Assembly (NCBI GenBank): GCA_036365145.1
Contig: JAEOAD010002231.1
Coordinates: 5,563,501 to 5,627,500, forward strand
Direction of reading: 5' to 3'
DNA length: 64,000 nt
Source: Orientallactaga sibirica
Taxonomy: Eukaryota; Chordata; Mammalia; Rodentia; Dipodidae
Shown: positions 45,479 to 57,629 of the stretch, in pieces
Numbering within the stretch: position 1 is the stretch's first letter
How the letters are laid out: each line of letters opens with the position of its first letter
Made by a program: the position numbers and the translations under genes
The notes under the pieces: generated by a model
Seen by the model: only the letters and a program-made list of their open reading frames with translations
Told to the model about the DNA's origin: nothing
Database searches by the model: none

Positions 45479-45720
45479 AAAAAAAGAAGCAAATTCTCCA
45501 AAGGAGAGAGAAGTTAGTACTAGACAGATGGAATGGCTTTAGTTATTTTAGAGAGAATTTTATATGTGTCTAGAGCTAACAGACAGCGACAGAACATTCT
45601 ACCCATTCTTCTCAGAAGCCCATGGAACCTTCTCTAAAATTGATCATATATTGGACCACAAAGCCTGCCTCCATATTTTCAGGAAAATCGACATTTTACC
45701 AAAAGCCTTTAACAGACTTA
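45479..45720 (+). mobile_element. L1 ORF2 fragment, inverted relative to its 3' UTR
   Basis: 'agaacattctacccattctt', 'gcccatggaaccttctc' and 'attgatcatatattgg' form one short run of L1 ORF2 codons in sense orientation. It abuts the antisense L1 3' UTR. This head-to-head layout is the hallmark of 5' inversion (twin priming) during one L1 insertion. Confidence 0.7.
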
Positions 45721-48090
45721 TGGTAAAAAGTGTTCTGAGATAGTGTCCTCCATGAAAACTGATTGATGTGTGCATAACCTCACTGAGGAGGGTTTTTGTT
45801 GAAAGGTATGGTGTGATAGGATGATTAGACTATCAGCTAGAGAGGACACATTAAATGCTGGATATTTTAAAATGTTTAAAAAGAATTGTTATAAAGTGGT
45901 CACATATAGTCTAAGGTAAAAGAATGTGAATAAAGCAAAAGAGACCTAACAAGATAAATAAACAGATATATCTTGGAAGGGAAAGAGACAACAGGGAAGA
46001 GTTTCATGGATCCAAGACCTAAGTGCAGATGGGGGTGAGACCTGGAAAATAAGATTGTCCAAGGAAGGATGATGAAATACAGCAAAGAACTTTGGAAGAT
46101 AAAAACACTGTCTAACATCAGCCACACTGGGGTTGATGAAAAAAAAAAAAATTCCAGTAGGATTTCTGTTTTGGGACTTCACAGGATCATGCTTGAGGCC
46201 AAACTGGTTTAGTTCAACAATGACCATATTTTGCTCTATTCTTAAGCTGTGTGTAATCAAATGGTCTCAGTCAAGGTTTTACTTAAGTAATTGTCTCATT
46301 TCTGTTAGCTCAAGTTACTTGCTTATAGTTGAATGAATTCTTAAGACATATACCCTGTTCTAGGATACAGCCTCATATGCAAATGATCTTCATCTAAGAA
46401 AAATAATCTCGAGCTCTGCTGTTCTGCTTTGAGCTTTCTCAGGGCAATTAGTACCCACACAGTTACACAGACTGACTCAAGATGATTCAAACACAGATGC
46501 CAGGATTTTATGCTGTCTTGTCTTTTCCCAATATATCTAGATCAAAGCAATTAATTTATAGTTGTTGATAGAATATTACTTCCGTGGCTGTTCTGCCTAT
46601 ACTTATAACTGACAGATACTTTTAAAAAAATGCCTGCTTTCTATGTTACAGACATGACTTACACTGTCACCTGAAAACTAAACTTAAGTGTTAACCAGTT
46701 ATGTTCTGTACTTCTTTAAGTAGATCTGTCTTTTTAATCAGATGTATATGGTCTCACTGAGTGATTAACAGCCATATGTAGAAGCCAAAGCAAATTGGAG
46801 ACCTTGGAGTTAAAACAAAACACAACCAATGATTTGGTTCCTGCTCACAGGTCAAAATGCCACAGGAGATGATGGGACATTCTTAGCTTCTAGCATGTCC
46901 TTAACCTCTGGTAAGTCACCTGTCATCTTGATCAGGGAGGGCATGAGACCCAAAGATGGATTCCAAATCATTGTATCTGCCAAAAGGAGAGTCACAACAA
47001 GTACTTCCAAAGATAGCCACAAAGTCAACATGGCCTTGACTTATTCTAGAAGATGACACAATAGTTGGAGTCATAGAGCTCCACACAACTCTCTCCTTCA
47101 GAGCCACACCTGACCTCTGGAAATAGAATACACCATTAATGTATTTGTCTACATGGTCTTAAACACCCAGAAAAATATAACCACAAAATATCGCAATATA
47201 AACAAAGATTCAGGCTGATAAGCTCCCCTTTCTTATTTCAGCTCACAATACCAAGCTCTTACATTAATCTATACCTTTTACCTTCACATGGCCCAGATTT
47301 AATCAGCCATTGTTTGCCTTTAAATAAAAGATCCAGTAATCAAAAAGTGGTTCAAATAATCTAGACATGATTCCCACAGGGCTTCACAAACTCCCTACAA
47401 TGTTTAGGGAGACATTAGCTACAGACATTTCAGCTTTTCCCAGAAAAGCCTTCAATAGTCCCCAGCTTCAATAGGTAATTTGTTTCTGACCAGCCCTACC
47501 CAAGAGGACCCACATACTCATACGGAATTGTGCCCATCCTCATCAGCCGAGAGATATGGTACAGATTCATCACACAGGATTCAAGAGGACAGCAATCTCA
47601 GCCAACTGTGGCAGCTGACAAATAACCAGGGACTCAGAGGGTCCCTTCAAGGTCAAGTTCCAGAGGATGCCTGATCCTACTCAGAAGGACACTATGGACC
47701 TGCTCTAGTCACCCTGGAAGCTGACTAGTTTACACACAGTGGAAGCTTGAGGCATCCACAGCCCTACTCCAATCATGATCCTGGAAGCTAACTGGTCCAT
47801 AAACAGCAGAAGCCTAAGTGTGGGATACCAGGAAAATGGACATGTACACCAGTTCCATTGAAACTGAAAGAATATCCCTAATGAAGTTCCTCACATGTTT
47901 GCTGGGCTTGGTTTTAAAAAAATTATCTGCTTCTTATAAGAGTTTGAGCCCTATAAAGCTCTAGAGTACTAAATAAGTGCCTATTACCCACCATACAGAT
48001 ACAGAATATTTAGAACAACTTCCCTTTAACTTGGAATTCCTGGATCAATCCCTGTTGTTAAATAGGTGAGTCTCTTGATAACATCAACAT
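45721..48090 (+). mobile_element. ERV1-like internal region, degenerate
   Basis: No retroviral protein motif was recognised in any frame. 47700-47820 contains two versions of a block of about 75 bp (gctgactagtttacac and gctaactggtccataa). A conservative reading is decayed, non-coding provirus sequence. Confidence 0.4.
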
Positions 48091-48101
48091 CAAAGGGGGA
48101 A
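48091..48101 (+). promoter_or_regulatory. Polypurine tract of ERV1-like provirus
   Basis: CAAAGGGGGAA directly precedes the TG of the 3' LTR. Confidence 0.75.
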
Positions 48102-48603
48102 TGTGGTAGAAATATTAAACTAATGCCACTCTCCCATTTTGTGCTGAATGTTTGGCAAACACCTCAGATTCTAAGCTAGAAATTATACTGAAATACGTAT
48201 GCTGAAAATTAACAATCTTATCTTACTTTTATCATAATCCGGCCAGCTACAGCCTGACCTGAGTCAATTATTTTGTAAGACCAGACCATAGATAAAACTC
48301 CTAATGCCCCCTTTTGAGCTAACAGTTTATTGTTTTACCTTTTGTAATCTGCTTATTACTGAAGAATTTCACGATATGGACTTAGAAACTTGCTCACTAA
48401 TAATGTAAAAAAAGAAACCCAAGGTGATGTCAGACTGCCTGACAAACAGCCTATGAAAAGTCCAGATCCACTAGAATGGACTGCTGCAGTTATTTTAGCA
48501 CATGGACTTTCCTTCAGCCCACTGGAATTATACAATAAGTTCTCCAATCCTCTTTGAGTCGTGCTTGGCTTTCTGGCTGACTTGAACCCAGATTTATGCA
48601 ACA
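48102..48603 (+). mobile_element. 3' LTR of ERV1-like provirus
   Basis: It starts TGTGGTAGAAATATTAAAC and ends TTTATGCAACA. It aligns end to end with 43026-43525 apart from small indels, and GTCC follows. Confidence 0.85.
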
Positions 48604-48807
48604 GTCCTCTGAGAAAAGCAACTGTTGCCACTTTTTCACAAGCAGCTGTGGCCATACATGAGAGACTCTTCAGGTTGAGCTTGTAGACATTCCCCCATAG
48701 AAATAGGCAATAAGAGAAGGATTATCAGACCTGTATCTTGATGCAGTATTTTGGGGTTTAGAAGAGGTCTCCCAAACTTATGAAACAAAATTTTGAGAAA
48801 AGTACCA
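48604..48807. other. Unrecognised spacer
   Basis: No feature was recognised. Confidence 0.4.
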
Positions 48808-49110
48808 CACATGTCTGCAATGGCTACTGCAGAATTGTATTACTCGGGTGTGCATGTTCAAGCCCAGCCCCTTCCAGAGGCTGTACCCAGGTGTGCTGAC
48901 TTCTTCCGGATTCAACAGCAGACCCAAAATTAAAAGCCTGGCTCCTCACGAGCTTTTTGGCGGGCTTTTTCCTCTTTTCAGGCTCTTGAGCTCTTCATCT
49001 CTCAGCATCTGAGGTTTTCCACCAGTAAAGTTTTGGCCTTCCCACCCTGTTAGCTAACCTGCACCACTTAACTGCACTCAGGTGGGAACAGATACACATG
49101 GGCCCTTACA
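48808..49110 (+). mobile_element. Possible solo LTR
   Basis: TG...CA-bounded candidate with 'ttaaaagcctggctcctcac' (possible TATA region), a CT-rich stretch ('cctcttttcaggctcttgag') and end 'ggcccttaca', the layout of an LTR with CT-rich U5. No convincing target duplication was found, so the boundaries are tentative. Confidence 0.35.
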
Positions 49111-49758
49111 CCATGTGGATGTATCCACTTCTTACTCCTTGGTTCCCCATCTAACCTCCCTTGCCATTCCCCCTTGATTCATGGACTCTCACTCACTCCT
49201 CCTGATTTTTGAATAAAAATAATAATGTAATAATTATCCTTCTTAGTTTGGTTTATCTAATTCTTTGGTTAAAAACAGACATGAGCTTGGGTTTGTGTTT
49301 GAACCCCCCAAATAAAATAAAATCCTGTCTCGTCATATTTTTAAAAAATAATTGATAAAAACAAACTCAAGGAGGATAAATTATGAACTATTGAGTATTT
49401 AGGGATTATATAAGGGAAATTGGTCTAGTAAAAGGCTGAAGCAGAGTTGCAAGAATGTGGACGAAAGGAAATACACTCGTGTGGAAGGCACAGCATACTT
49501 CATGAGGTTCATCAAAGAGAAACGGGGGTCTGGGAAGAGGCTGCAGTAGAGCCTCAAGCACAAAGAAAATAGACCCTATTAGCTATGTAGGGAGATGTAG
49601 AAGAAATGTGGACTCGTGTGGAAAGCACAGCATCCGCCTTGAGCCTCCCCATGGAAGAAAGTTAAGAGAACAAATGGTGATTGCTTAAGGAAGAAGCAAA
49701 GCAGAAAGAAAGTACCAAGTCAGGGACCAGAAAATTCAGATGAGAAATAAGAAGTGTT
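49111..49758. other. Unassigned sequence with a degenerate repeat
   Basis: 'actcgtgtggaa(g/a)gcacagcat' occurs at 49476 and 49614 within two related segments of about 135 bp. It could be the upstream part of the L1 that follows or an unrelated tandem duplication. Confidence 0.35.
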
Positions 49759-52240
49759 TCAAGCACAAAACCAAATCCAAAATGAACTGGTACCATATTC
49801 TTGAAGATAGACTAAAACACATAACTCTCAACAGGAGTAAAGGGAGAATACCTAAAAATAAGGGCCCTGGAGAGACAGTGGGATGAAGCCTAACCTAACC
49901 TTATTATTTTTTTTTTTTTGCTCTGGCCTGTAATTCCCAGTACCATAAATTGGTTACTACCCATAATGAGCTGTTGATTGAAGAGACCTATAAGGTCCCC
50001 CAAAGAAGAAAGGCTGCTGTCAAAGCAATTGATTACCCTCCTGAGGCAAAAGGTAAGCCCTATTGCTGAAGATACTATATGCTGCCAACACAGCATGGAG
50101 AGACCTAGCTGGAATCTGCAAGAGAGCCAGTCCCCAGTTAGCCCATCTAGTGCTAGAAAATACTATGTGAGCCACTGGGGAATAGTGGCCAACAATGGTC
50201 TGAGCAACCAGAGGTCTAAGCTACTCAGAAGCAAACACCCTGAAAGGATGTACGTGCCAGTGCAATAGCAGAACACAACCTTGGTGGGTATCCAATAGCT
50301 GTTTTATTAGCCAAGAGATCTGCTCAGTATAAAGGAGCCTATATCTGGAATTGGGAATCAGGTCAGAAACCTTCAGAGACAAAGATTATGCTTTCCAGTG
50401 TCAAGTTCTCACTAGTCTTTGGCTAAAATAGGGGCTATATATATATCAAAGTCTCCCTAAATTACTAATGCTTATCCCATTTAAACTATGCTCACTTCAC
50501 TCTCTGTTGGAGAATCTGTTTTTCTTTTTCAGAAGGTAGCAAGACCCCAGGAGATAAACCACCCCTTGCACTTCACCCAACTCACAACTGAAACCAAAGA
50601 GGAATTGACAGGCAAGAGTGCTGCTTCCTTCATCAAGTCCTTAGAGGGAGAACCTGATTCACAGGGCCCTGGAGCATATCATGAAAACTAACTTTAAGCT
50701 TCTCCTGCTTCTCTCTCTTCTCTCATTCTCTTCTATATTACTTATCTTTTCCATTGGCACTGGCCTATAACTCCCATTATGAGCACACAGTAAATATCCA
50801 CAATGAGCTGTTGATCAGAGAGACCTACAAGGTTTCCCAAAAGAAGACAGATTTCTGTAAGAGTACTTGATGACCCACCAAAGATTATGGTAAGACCCTA
50901 CTGCCAAAGACACCATATGCTCTTGGTACAGAACATGGAGTGACCTGGCTGGAATCTGGAAGAGACTCAGTTCCCAGCTTGTCTAGTGCTAGAAGGTGCT
51001 ACATGAGTGACTGGGGGAAAGTGACCAACAACTTTCCAAGCAAAGCATGATCTAAGCTTCTCAGCAGCAAACAACCTGACCTGATGCTTACACAAGGGCA
51101 ATAGTGGCACACAGCCTTGGTGGGTAACCAACTGCTCTTGATTTGGCTAACAGATCTGCTCAGTGGAATGGAATCCATAGCTGGAACTGGGAAAAAAGTC
51201 AGAACCATATCCAAATAATGAGCCCGCTCTCCAATATCAAGCTCCCACCAATCGTGGGCTACAAGAGGGCCTGCACCTATGAAATTCTCTCTAAAATAAT
51301 AATGGTTATCCCATTTATCTGGTGCTGACCTCTCTCTCCACTGGAGAATTTTCTTCTCTTTTTCAGATAGACGCAGAACCTTAGGAGAGAATCAGCCTAT
51401 CACACCTCACCAGGACCCCAGCTGAAACCATTGAGTAATGGAGGAAATGAGCAAGAGTGCTGCTTTCTTGGTGAACCTGGTACCAGCACAAGGGTGAAGG
51501 AGATAGACACAGAGAACACTCAACTCCTACCAAACCAGATATCCAGAGACACAGAAGCTCTCTAGACCTCATCACTGAAGTAGATCTAAAACGAACCCAA
51601 CATGGCTCAGGGAAATTTGTGGAAGAGAAGGTGGAATGATTGTTAGAGCCACAAGTTGGGACATTATGCACAGAGACATTGCCTCTTCCACATAATTGAT
51701 GGCTACTCCCACAATGTACTACCCACATACCACAATGAGGAGAGTCCCTTCAGAGGGGGGAGGACAGGGAGGGAACTAACAATGGTATCAGCATGACTGT
51801 ATACACATTATTCACATAATGAATAAATAAAATAAGAGTGCTATTTCCATGGTGAGTCTGACAATCAGCACCATGGTGAAGGAGACAGACCCTGAGGATA
51901 CTCAACACTTACCAAAGCAGAGATCCACAGGCTCCTTAGAGCTCAGCACTGAAGTAGACTTAAAACATGTCCACCACGGCTCAGGGAATTTTGCAGAAGA
52001 GGGGGGTGGAAAGAATGTAAGAGTTACAGGCTGAGACATCATGCACAGAGGCATTTCCTCCCTCCTAAAACTGACTGCTGCTCCAACAGCATATGACCTA
52101 CAACCCCATGCAGAATACCTGCAACCCCACAGAAGAGTGTCCTCAGAAGAATGGGGGTGGGAACAAGGGAAAAGTGGTACCAACACATGATGTATCCATA
52201 CAAAAGATGTTGTTAATAAAAAGAAAAAAGAAAAAAAAAT
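49759..52240 (+). mobile_element. L1 3' UTR with tandem internal units
   Basis: It starts 'aaaaccaaatccaaaatg', collinear with 25055 of the nested L1. Unit 1 (about 49910-50650) begins 'ctggcctgtaattcccag'. Unit 2 restarts at 50760 with 'ctggcctataactcccatt' and runs to about 51800. Unit 3 resumes mid-unit at about 51835 ('aagagtgctatttccatggtg') and ends at the A-rich tail (52214-52240). The L1 at 24004-26360 has one such unit. No ORF2 is attached. Confidence 0.85.
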
Positions 52241-52253
52241 GTGTTACACCTAT

Positions 52254-52639
52254 TGTGGTAGTTTGAATATATGGCCCCCAATATATTCAGTGTTTTATTA
52301 GTTTATAGTTTGCATCTACAGCCACCTTGCTGGAGGCAGTGTCACTGGGGGTGGTTCTTAAGGTGTGATGGTGGATTGAGATTCCATTGTAAAGATATGC
52401 AAAGTGTGCCTAGGGGGAGTTCCTGAAGTGTGCTGGTGGCTTTTGGCTGTAGCTTTGCTCTGTGTTCTGTGTGGCTGGTGGTTTTTCTCTCTCTTGCCTG
52501 GTCCTGTGAGAGCAGGCCACTTCTTCTGCCATTATGGAATTTCCCCTGGATCTGTAAGCTTCAATAAATAATATCCTTTCCTCCATAACTGTGCCTGGTC
52601 TGGAAGTTCATCTCAACGAACCTGAAGCTGTCTGCTACA
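52254..52639 (+). mobile_element. Solo MaLR-like LTR with exact 5-bp TSD
   Basis: TGTGGTAGTTTGAATATATGG to CTGTCTGCTACA (first string shortened by one base is the shared start), flanked by CCTAT at 52249-52253 and 52640-52644. 'caataaataatatcc' supplies the polyadenylation signal. The 5-bp duplication supports ERVL/MaLR class. It inserted just beyond the L1 tail. Confidence 0.88.
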
Positions 52640-52644
52640 CCTAT

Positions 52645-53979
52645 GGTTACCCCTAGTTTTGAGAAATTACACAGGTAGCAGGTACAGAGTTTAGAAGAAA
52701 TTCCCAAGTGGTAAATTTAAATTAAAGAAAATATACACATGATATACTCAGAGATCCCAGGAAAACCATACATGTAAGTAATGTGAGAAGTTACCCCAAA
52801 GCATAAAACAAAGACAAGTGTAAAATCTGCTCTATTTTACCCAGCCTGACTGAGTAGGGAAAAGTCTGACTTACTTGTATACAGACAGGGATCACAGGGA
52901 AGAAAGGGAGGTGAGGTCAGCAGACAAGCCTTTATGGTTGATTAAAAATGTATATTTTTGTCATACTTTGGTATGTAAGGAAAGACCTAATTGATGTGTA
53001 GTCAAGGGGTTGACCCCAAAGGCCATCCCCTAAGTAGTGTGCTAGACAGGAGGCAGCAGGGGGTGATACAGCTTTTGCGCATGAGACTGGATTAGACAGA
53101 AGATCCATTCCTGCCAAGGTGGGGTGGCCTCATCTGGTCTGGTTTGATCTTTGGGCTCCTGCATTTAACTGAAATTGCTTAAAAGAAGCTATCTTTCTCC
53201 TGTGCCAGCTTTATGCAATGATGCACTGTCTCATGGCATCTGGAGGAGATAGGGTATATAGACAGAAGAAAACTAAGGTATGGGAACACTACCTATTTCA
53301 CCAAGGAGGGGTTGTTGTTCATGTTATTCATGCTGGGATGAAACATTTTTTTTACTCTTTTTATTTATTTATTCCATGATGCAGCTCCAAGAAGGGATGA
53401 ACTTCTCGATGGTGTGGCTGCTCGGGGCGGGGGGGGGGGTCTGTATGCTCTATAAGTAAGCATTTGTGCTCATGCTGAGGGAAAAGCATTTGTGGGGTAA
53501 TCCTGTCAGGGAGCTCAAGCTCCACTGTGGTTATGGAAGGTCATCATGTAGGGTGTAGTAACACTTCTCCATGGTGTGGCTGCTTGGGGGCCTCCATGAT
53601 ACAGCTTCCAGGAGGTCACCTACTAGGATGGGTGGGACTTTGTCGTGTTATAGCTGCTTTTGAGTCACACATGCTCCTGTAAGTAATGCCAGTAAACATA
53701 TTGATTCACCAAAACTGATTTTGGTGTACTTGTCCTTTGGTCTGGCACCTATGCACTGTCTTGGGGAGAAGACATAGGTTCACATCACCTCAGGGGAAAA
53801 CTTTCCAATGACACTTGCCAAGATACATCTGACTCAAAAGCATGATGCTGCCCTGGTACATTTAAAAATGCCAGTTGACATTTTGCAGTAAATGATATGA
53901 ACTCACTGAGGGACAGAAATAAAAGCAAACAATACATTATCAATATTTGCTTGGTTGTCTTTAAAATTTAGTTATAATG
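52645..53979. other. Unassigned sequence, possible LTR-like block
   Basis: 53370-53640 contains two related segments ('gatggtgtggctgctcgggg' and 'catggtgtggctgcttgggg', with 'ccatgat(g/a)cagct') about 160 bp apart. 53690-53790 reads like an LTR R/U5 ('tgattcaccaaaactgattt'). A G-run sits at 53427-53437. No ends were defined. Confidence 0.3.
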
Positions 53980-54170
53980 GTTCTAGAGAGATGGAGTAGT
54001 GGTTAAGGTGCTTTCCTGCAAAGCCAAAGGACCCAGGTTCGATTCCCAGTCCCAATTTAAAGCCAGATGCACAAGGTGGTGCATATATCTGGACTTTGCT
54101 TGTAGTGACTAGAGGCCCTGGTGTATCCGTTCTCTCTGTCTCATTCTCTCAAATAAATACATAAAATATT
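53980..54170 (+). repeat. tRNA-derived SINE with TSD
   Basis: Sense copy 'gttctagagagatggagtag' through 'ggttcgattccca' (good B box) to an 'aaataaatacataaaa' tail. 'aaaatttagttataatg' before and 'aaaattttagttataatg' after form the target duplication. Confidence 0.93.
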
Positions 54171-54190
54171 TTAAAATTTTAGTTATAATG

Positions 54191-55098
54191 AATACATAAA
54201 ATATAAAAAATACAACTCTACATTCTTCAAAAATTTCCATTATTTTTCACTAAAATGTTCTTATCTCTCCAAGTAACATGCTGAGCAGTAATGATATACA
54301 AAGAACTATACTAGGTAGGCAGGATGTTCAATTTATTTAAGAAAAAGAGTGAAAGATAGCATGATGCTTTATTATTTCCACTTCACATAAAAATTCCTCC
54401 TTCCTGCTGGTGTTACTCACTGATTACGAATCATAGCAAGTACAGAAGATAATTTACACTGTGGTAAAGCATAGTGACCTGGGAAAAAGCATTTCCAAAG
54501 GATGGATGTGTCTTTGCTGTAGTGGGACCTCTTTAGTGAAGAAAAAAATCAAATTCTTTGAACCATTAAGAGAAGAAACTCTGTAAGTTATCAATTAGAA
54601 CTTCAACCATGAGTATTCAAGTATAGCTAGAAGAACATGACATCAATTCTTAGTCACAGCATGGTACAATTATTCAGATACAATTCTCTGCCGAGGTCCT
54701 ATAAATTTTTTCCCTATTTATTTTACTAGGATTGGTTCTGCATGTTTAGCTTTCCCCACATGGGGGCTGTGTCTAGCTTGGTTTCTTTTAACTTCTCTAG
54801 CATTGGTCCATGCTTGACTACCACATCACAAGAAGAAATACTTCAGCAGCTAGAGGACCACATGCAAATCAATGAATGTGAAATAGAATTTTTATAAGCT
54901 TATATTATTACAACACAGGATAACAAAAGTATTTTAGGTCTAGGTCTTATCCAAAAAAAGGAAAAAAATAGTTATAATGCATTTTGCTTTATTTTTGCTA
55001 TTTGCTTTTGCAGTACACAAAAAAACCTTAAAATAATTTTGAAGCACAATGTGAATAATGAAAGACAAAATCAACTCTTATTTCAACCTCCTTTGAAC

Positions 55099-55140
<42 letters not shown>

Positions 55141-55388
55141 ATCTGGATGGAAAACACTGCAAAAAAATACTAGTCTATAAAGATAGTGAAAATGTAATAT
55201 CAGAAATGAGAAGCTGTGAGAGTTTAATATTTTATTATGTTTTATATTGTTCTATAAACACAATGTAGCTCAAAAATATCTGAGAGAATTCAATGGCAAA
55301 GGAAATACCAGACTTATGAGGTAAATTTTTATCTTCTTTTAATGAGTGTCTGAGATCTCCAGTGATTTTATTTGTATTCTTTCTCATT
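54191..55388. other. Unrecognised AT-rich sequence
   Basis: No gene or repeat was recognised apart from the CA microsatellite at 55099-55139. Confidence 0.4.
55099..55139. repeat. (CA)n microsatellite
   Basis: About twenty perfect CA units. Confidence 0.95.
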
Positions 55389-55405
55389 CTATTTCAAACA
55401 TTTCT

Positions 55406-55700
55406 TTTTAATACTTCATTTTTATTTATTTATTTGACAGAGAGAAAGAGGCAGAGAGAGTGAGAGAGAAAGAGAATGGGCATGCCAGGGCCTCCACCCA
55501 CTGCAAATGAACTCCAGATGCATGCACCACCCTGTGCATCTGGCTTATGTGGGTCCTGGGGAATCAAACCTGGGTTCTTTGGCTTCAGAGGCAAGTACCT
55601 TAACCACTAAGCTATTCCTCCACCCCCTTTTGAATATTTCATTTTTATTTATTTATTTGACAGAGAGAAAGAGGCAGATAGAGTGAGAGGGAAAGAGAAT
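55406..55700 (-). repeat. Dimeric tRNA-SINE: full copy plus 3'-end copy
   Basis: A full antisense SINE (55406-55626) is followed by the antisense 3' end of a second (55628-55700: tail, GAGA tract, 'gagaatgg'). The 17-bp TATTTCAAACATTTCTT occurs before the first (55389-55405) and after the second (55701-55717), and not between them. The two parts therefore inserted together as one transcript in which the tail of an upstream SINE precedes a full SINE. Confidence 0.9.
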
Positions 55701-55720
55701 GGTATTTCAAACATTTCTTA

Positions 55721-56611
55721 AGCAAGGCCATAACTTCAGATCATCAAAAATAAAATGTAACCATGTACATTAAGATGAATTTTTCCTAAAAGAGACATTG
55801 AGAAAAACCTATGAAAGTTACAGAGAGTATGTAAGAATAGATCATTTGAGGAGAAGATGCAACCCCCAGTGGGTTCAAGGGGATAATCAGAATATGATAA
55901 GTAATGCAATCCCAGAAATAATCCATTATTGCATAATAACTATAAACACTGTTAATTTCTGAATAATTATAAGGGGGTATTTTATTTTTTGCTGGATTTA
56001 ATAAAGGTAGTTGTTTTTGAGTATTAATGCTGGAAACATTAAATGTAAACCTTCAAAGGACTATTACAATAAGCAAAACTTAAAGTATTTTATATTAGCA
56101 TTTTAAATGATTCACATCAGCATTCTTTATTTTTAAATGTATTTAGTGAGTTAGACTATATGATACAGTTTTTAGAACTTGTTAATATTAAAAGTCATAT
56201 ATCTACACCTGAAAATGTTAATGTAACTCAGATGATAACCAATGCAGCAGCCCAAGTATCAGACAAGAAACAAAACATTTATGCATTTGTACTTCTCTCA
56301 GGATCCAGATCATGGTGCCAACTCTGAAAGAATTTTAGTTTCTAGTATAATATCAAACTTTGTATTTTTGAGCAGACACTTCCTACATTTTTTGATAGAT
56401 GTTTCCTATAGCCAATCAATTTATTTATAGCACAGAGATTATAGACAATTGAATTAGAAGTTTAAATTAGAGATATTAGTAAAATTACACTAATGGACTC
56501 TGGATGAATTCTCAGAGGGAGTCATCTTATCCTTCATATTCTTTGAAATTTATTGAAATCCAAATAACTAAAATGAATGCAACATGTTAGATTTCCTCAG
56601 AGAAGCAGAAC

Positions 56612-56612
<1 letters not shown>
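55721..56612. other. Unrecognised AT-rich sequence
   Basis: No feature was recognised. Confidence 0.4.
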
Positions 56613-56613
<1 letters not shown>

Positions 56614-56645
<32 letters not shown>

Positions 56646-56714
56646 GGTATGGAGCACACACACACACACACACACATACACAGAGAGAGTGAGAGAGAAA
56701 GAGAGAGAGAGAGA
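56614..56714. repeat. (TG)n-(CA)n-(GA)n compound microsatellite
   Basis: About 15 TG units, an 11-base spacer, about 11 CA units and a GA-rich run. The TG and CA halves are mutually complementary and could form a hairpin of about 22 bp stem. Confidence 0.95.
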
Positions 56715-56824
56715 AACCAATAAAAAGGCACTTTAATTAACTAGAATAGAGTTACTGTATGATACAGCTCTTCAGCAGGGTTATAACCAAACACTCCAAA
56801 GTCAGAATGCAACAGGGATGCCTT

Positions 56825-57190
56825 GTATATTCCTTTTTCCTAAAGCACTATTCCCAATAGCCATTCAGATGAATGGATAAAGAAGTATATATACACACAA
56901 TGGAGTTCTCGTCAGCCACAAAGGAGAATGAAGTCATGCCATATGCTGGGAAGTGGATGGAACAGTACATCATCATGCTGTATGGAGTAAGGTAGACCCA
57001 GAAAGAAATGTATTTTCACTCATAAGGCATGTGGACAGATATTCCATCAAAGTAGGAAAAGGGCTATTCTGAAGAGAATGCGTATCAAGGGGCAAGGAGG
57101 CAAGCACATGGAGAGCAACAGAAGGGTGAGTATGATCAAAGTACATGATTCTGTATAAGCAATATGTACTAATAAAAATGTGAAGTAAAA
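56825..57190 (+). mobile_element. L1 3'-end fragment
   Basis: 'agatgaatggataaagaag', 'acaatggagttctcgtcagc' and 'tgggaagtggatggaac' are sense L1 3'-end landmarks in order. The fragment ends near 'ctaataaaaatgtgaagtaaaac'. Confidence 0.8.
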
Positions 57191-57629
57191 CAAAAAGAAA
57201 AGAACCCTGTTAAAGCTCTCAGAATAATGTTTGGACTAATACCTGAGTTACTTATCCCACTCAAATTGGCATACATTATTATTAACTATCACTTCTATTT
57301 ATTGTAGACCATATGAAAATAGAATAACTATTTTTTCTCACAGCACTATTTTATCTGCTTACTTTTTCCAACAACAGGATGTTATTATAACCAGCCACAC
57401 AAACTAACATTTGAAGAGACTGGGATATATTTGATTATTCTAAACCCTTACCAAGACCCTTCTGGGAGAAAAAATTGGGTTGAACTTTATGTGTCAGAAC
57501 AATTCTAACAAGGTTGCCTTCTTGATCTTCTCCTGTATGTTTTCCACTAGAAACAGGATCAAATTTATAGTAACTTCAATTATCCTAGTACCTTTCAGGA
57601 ACTAGGCAAATAAATATATCTATTTGACA
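57191..57629. other. Unrecognised sequence
   Basis: No feature was recognised. Confidence 0.4.

Larger units (their letters stand above)
43026..48603 (+). mobile_element. ERV1-like provirus (5.6 kb), degenerate
   Basis: Two collinear LTRs of about 500 bp, a histidine-tRNA-type primer binding site after the 5' LTR, a purine tract before the 3' LTR and GTCC on both flanks (43022-43025 and 48604-48607) identify a class I ERV with 4-bp duplication. The LTRs differ at many positions, so the insertion is old. Internal sequence has no recognisable gag, pol or env frame and is interrupted by an L1. Confidence 0.82.

Noticed and set aside
44685..45542. Several frames of 84-129 codons on both strands
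   Set aside because: They lie in the L1 3' UTR, which is non-coding.
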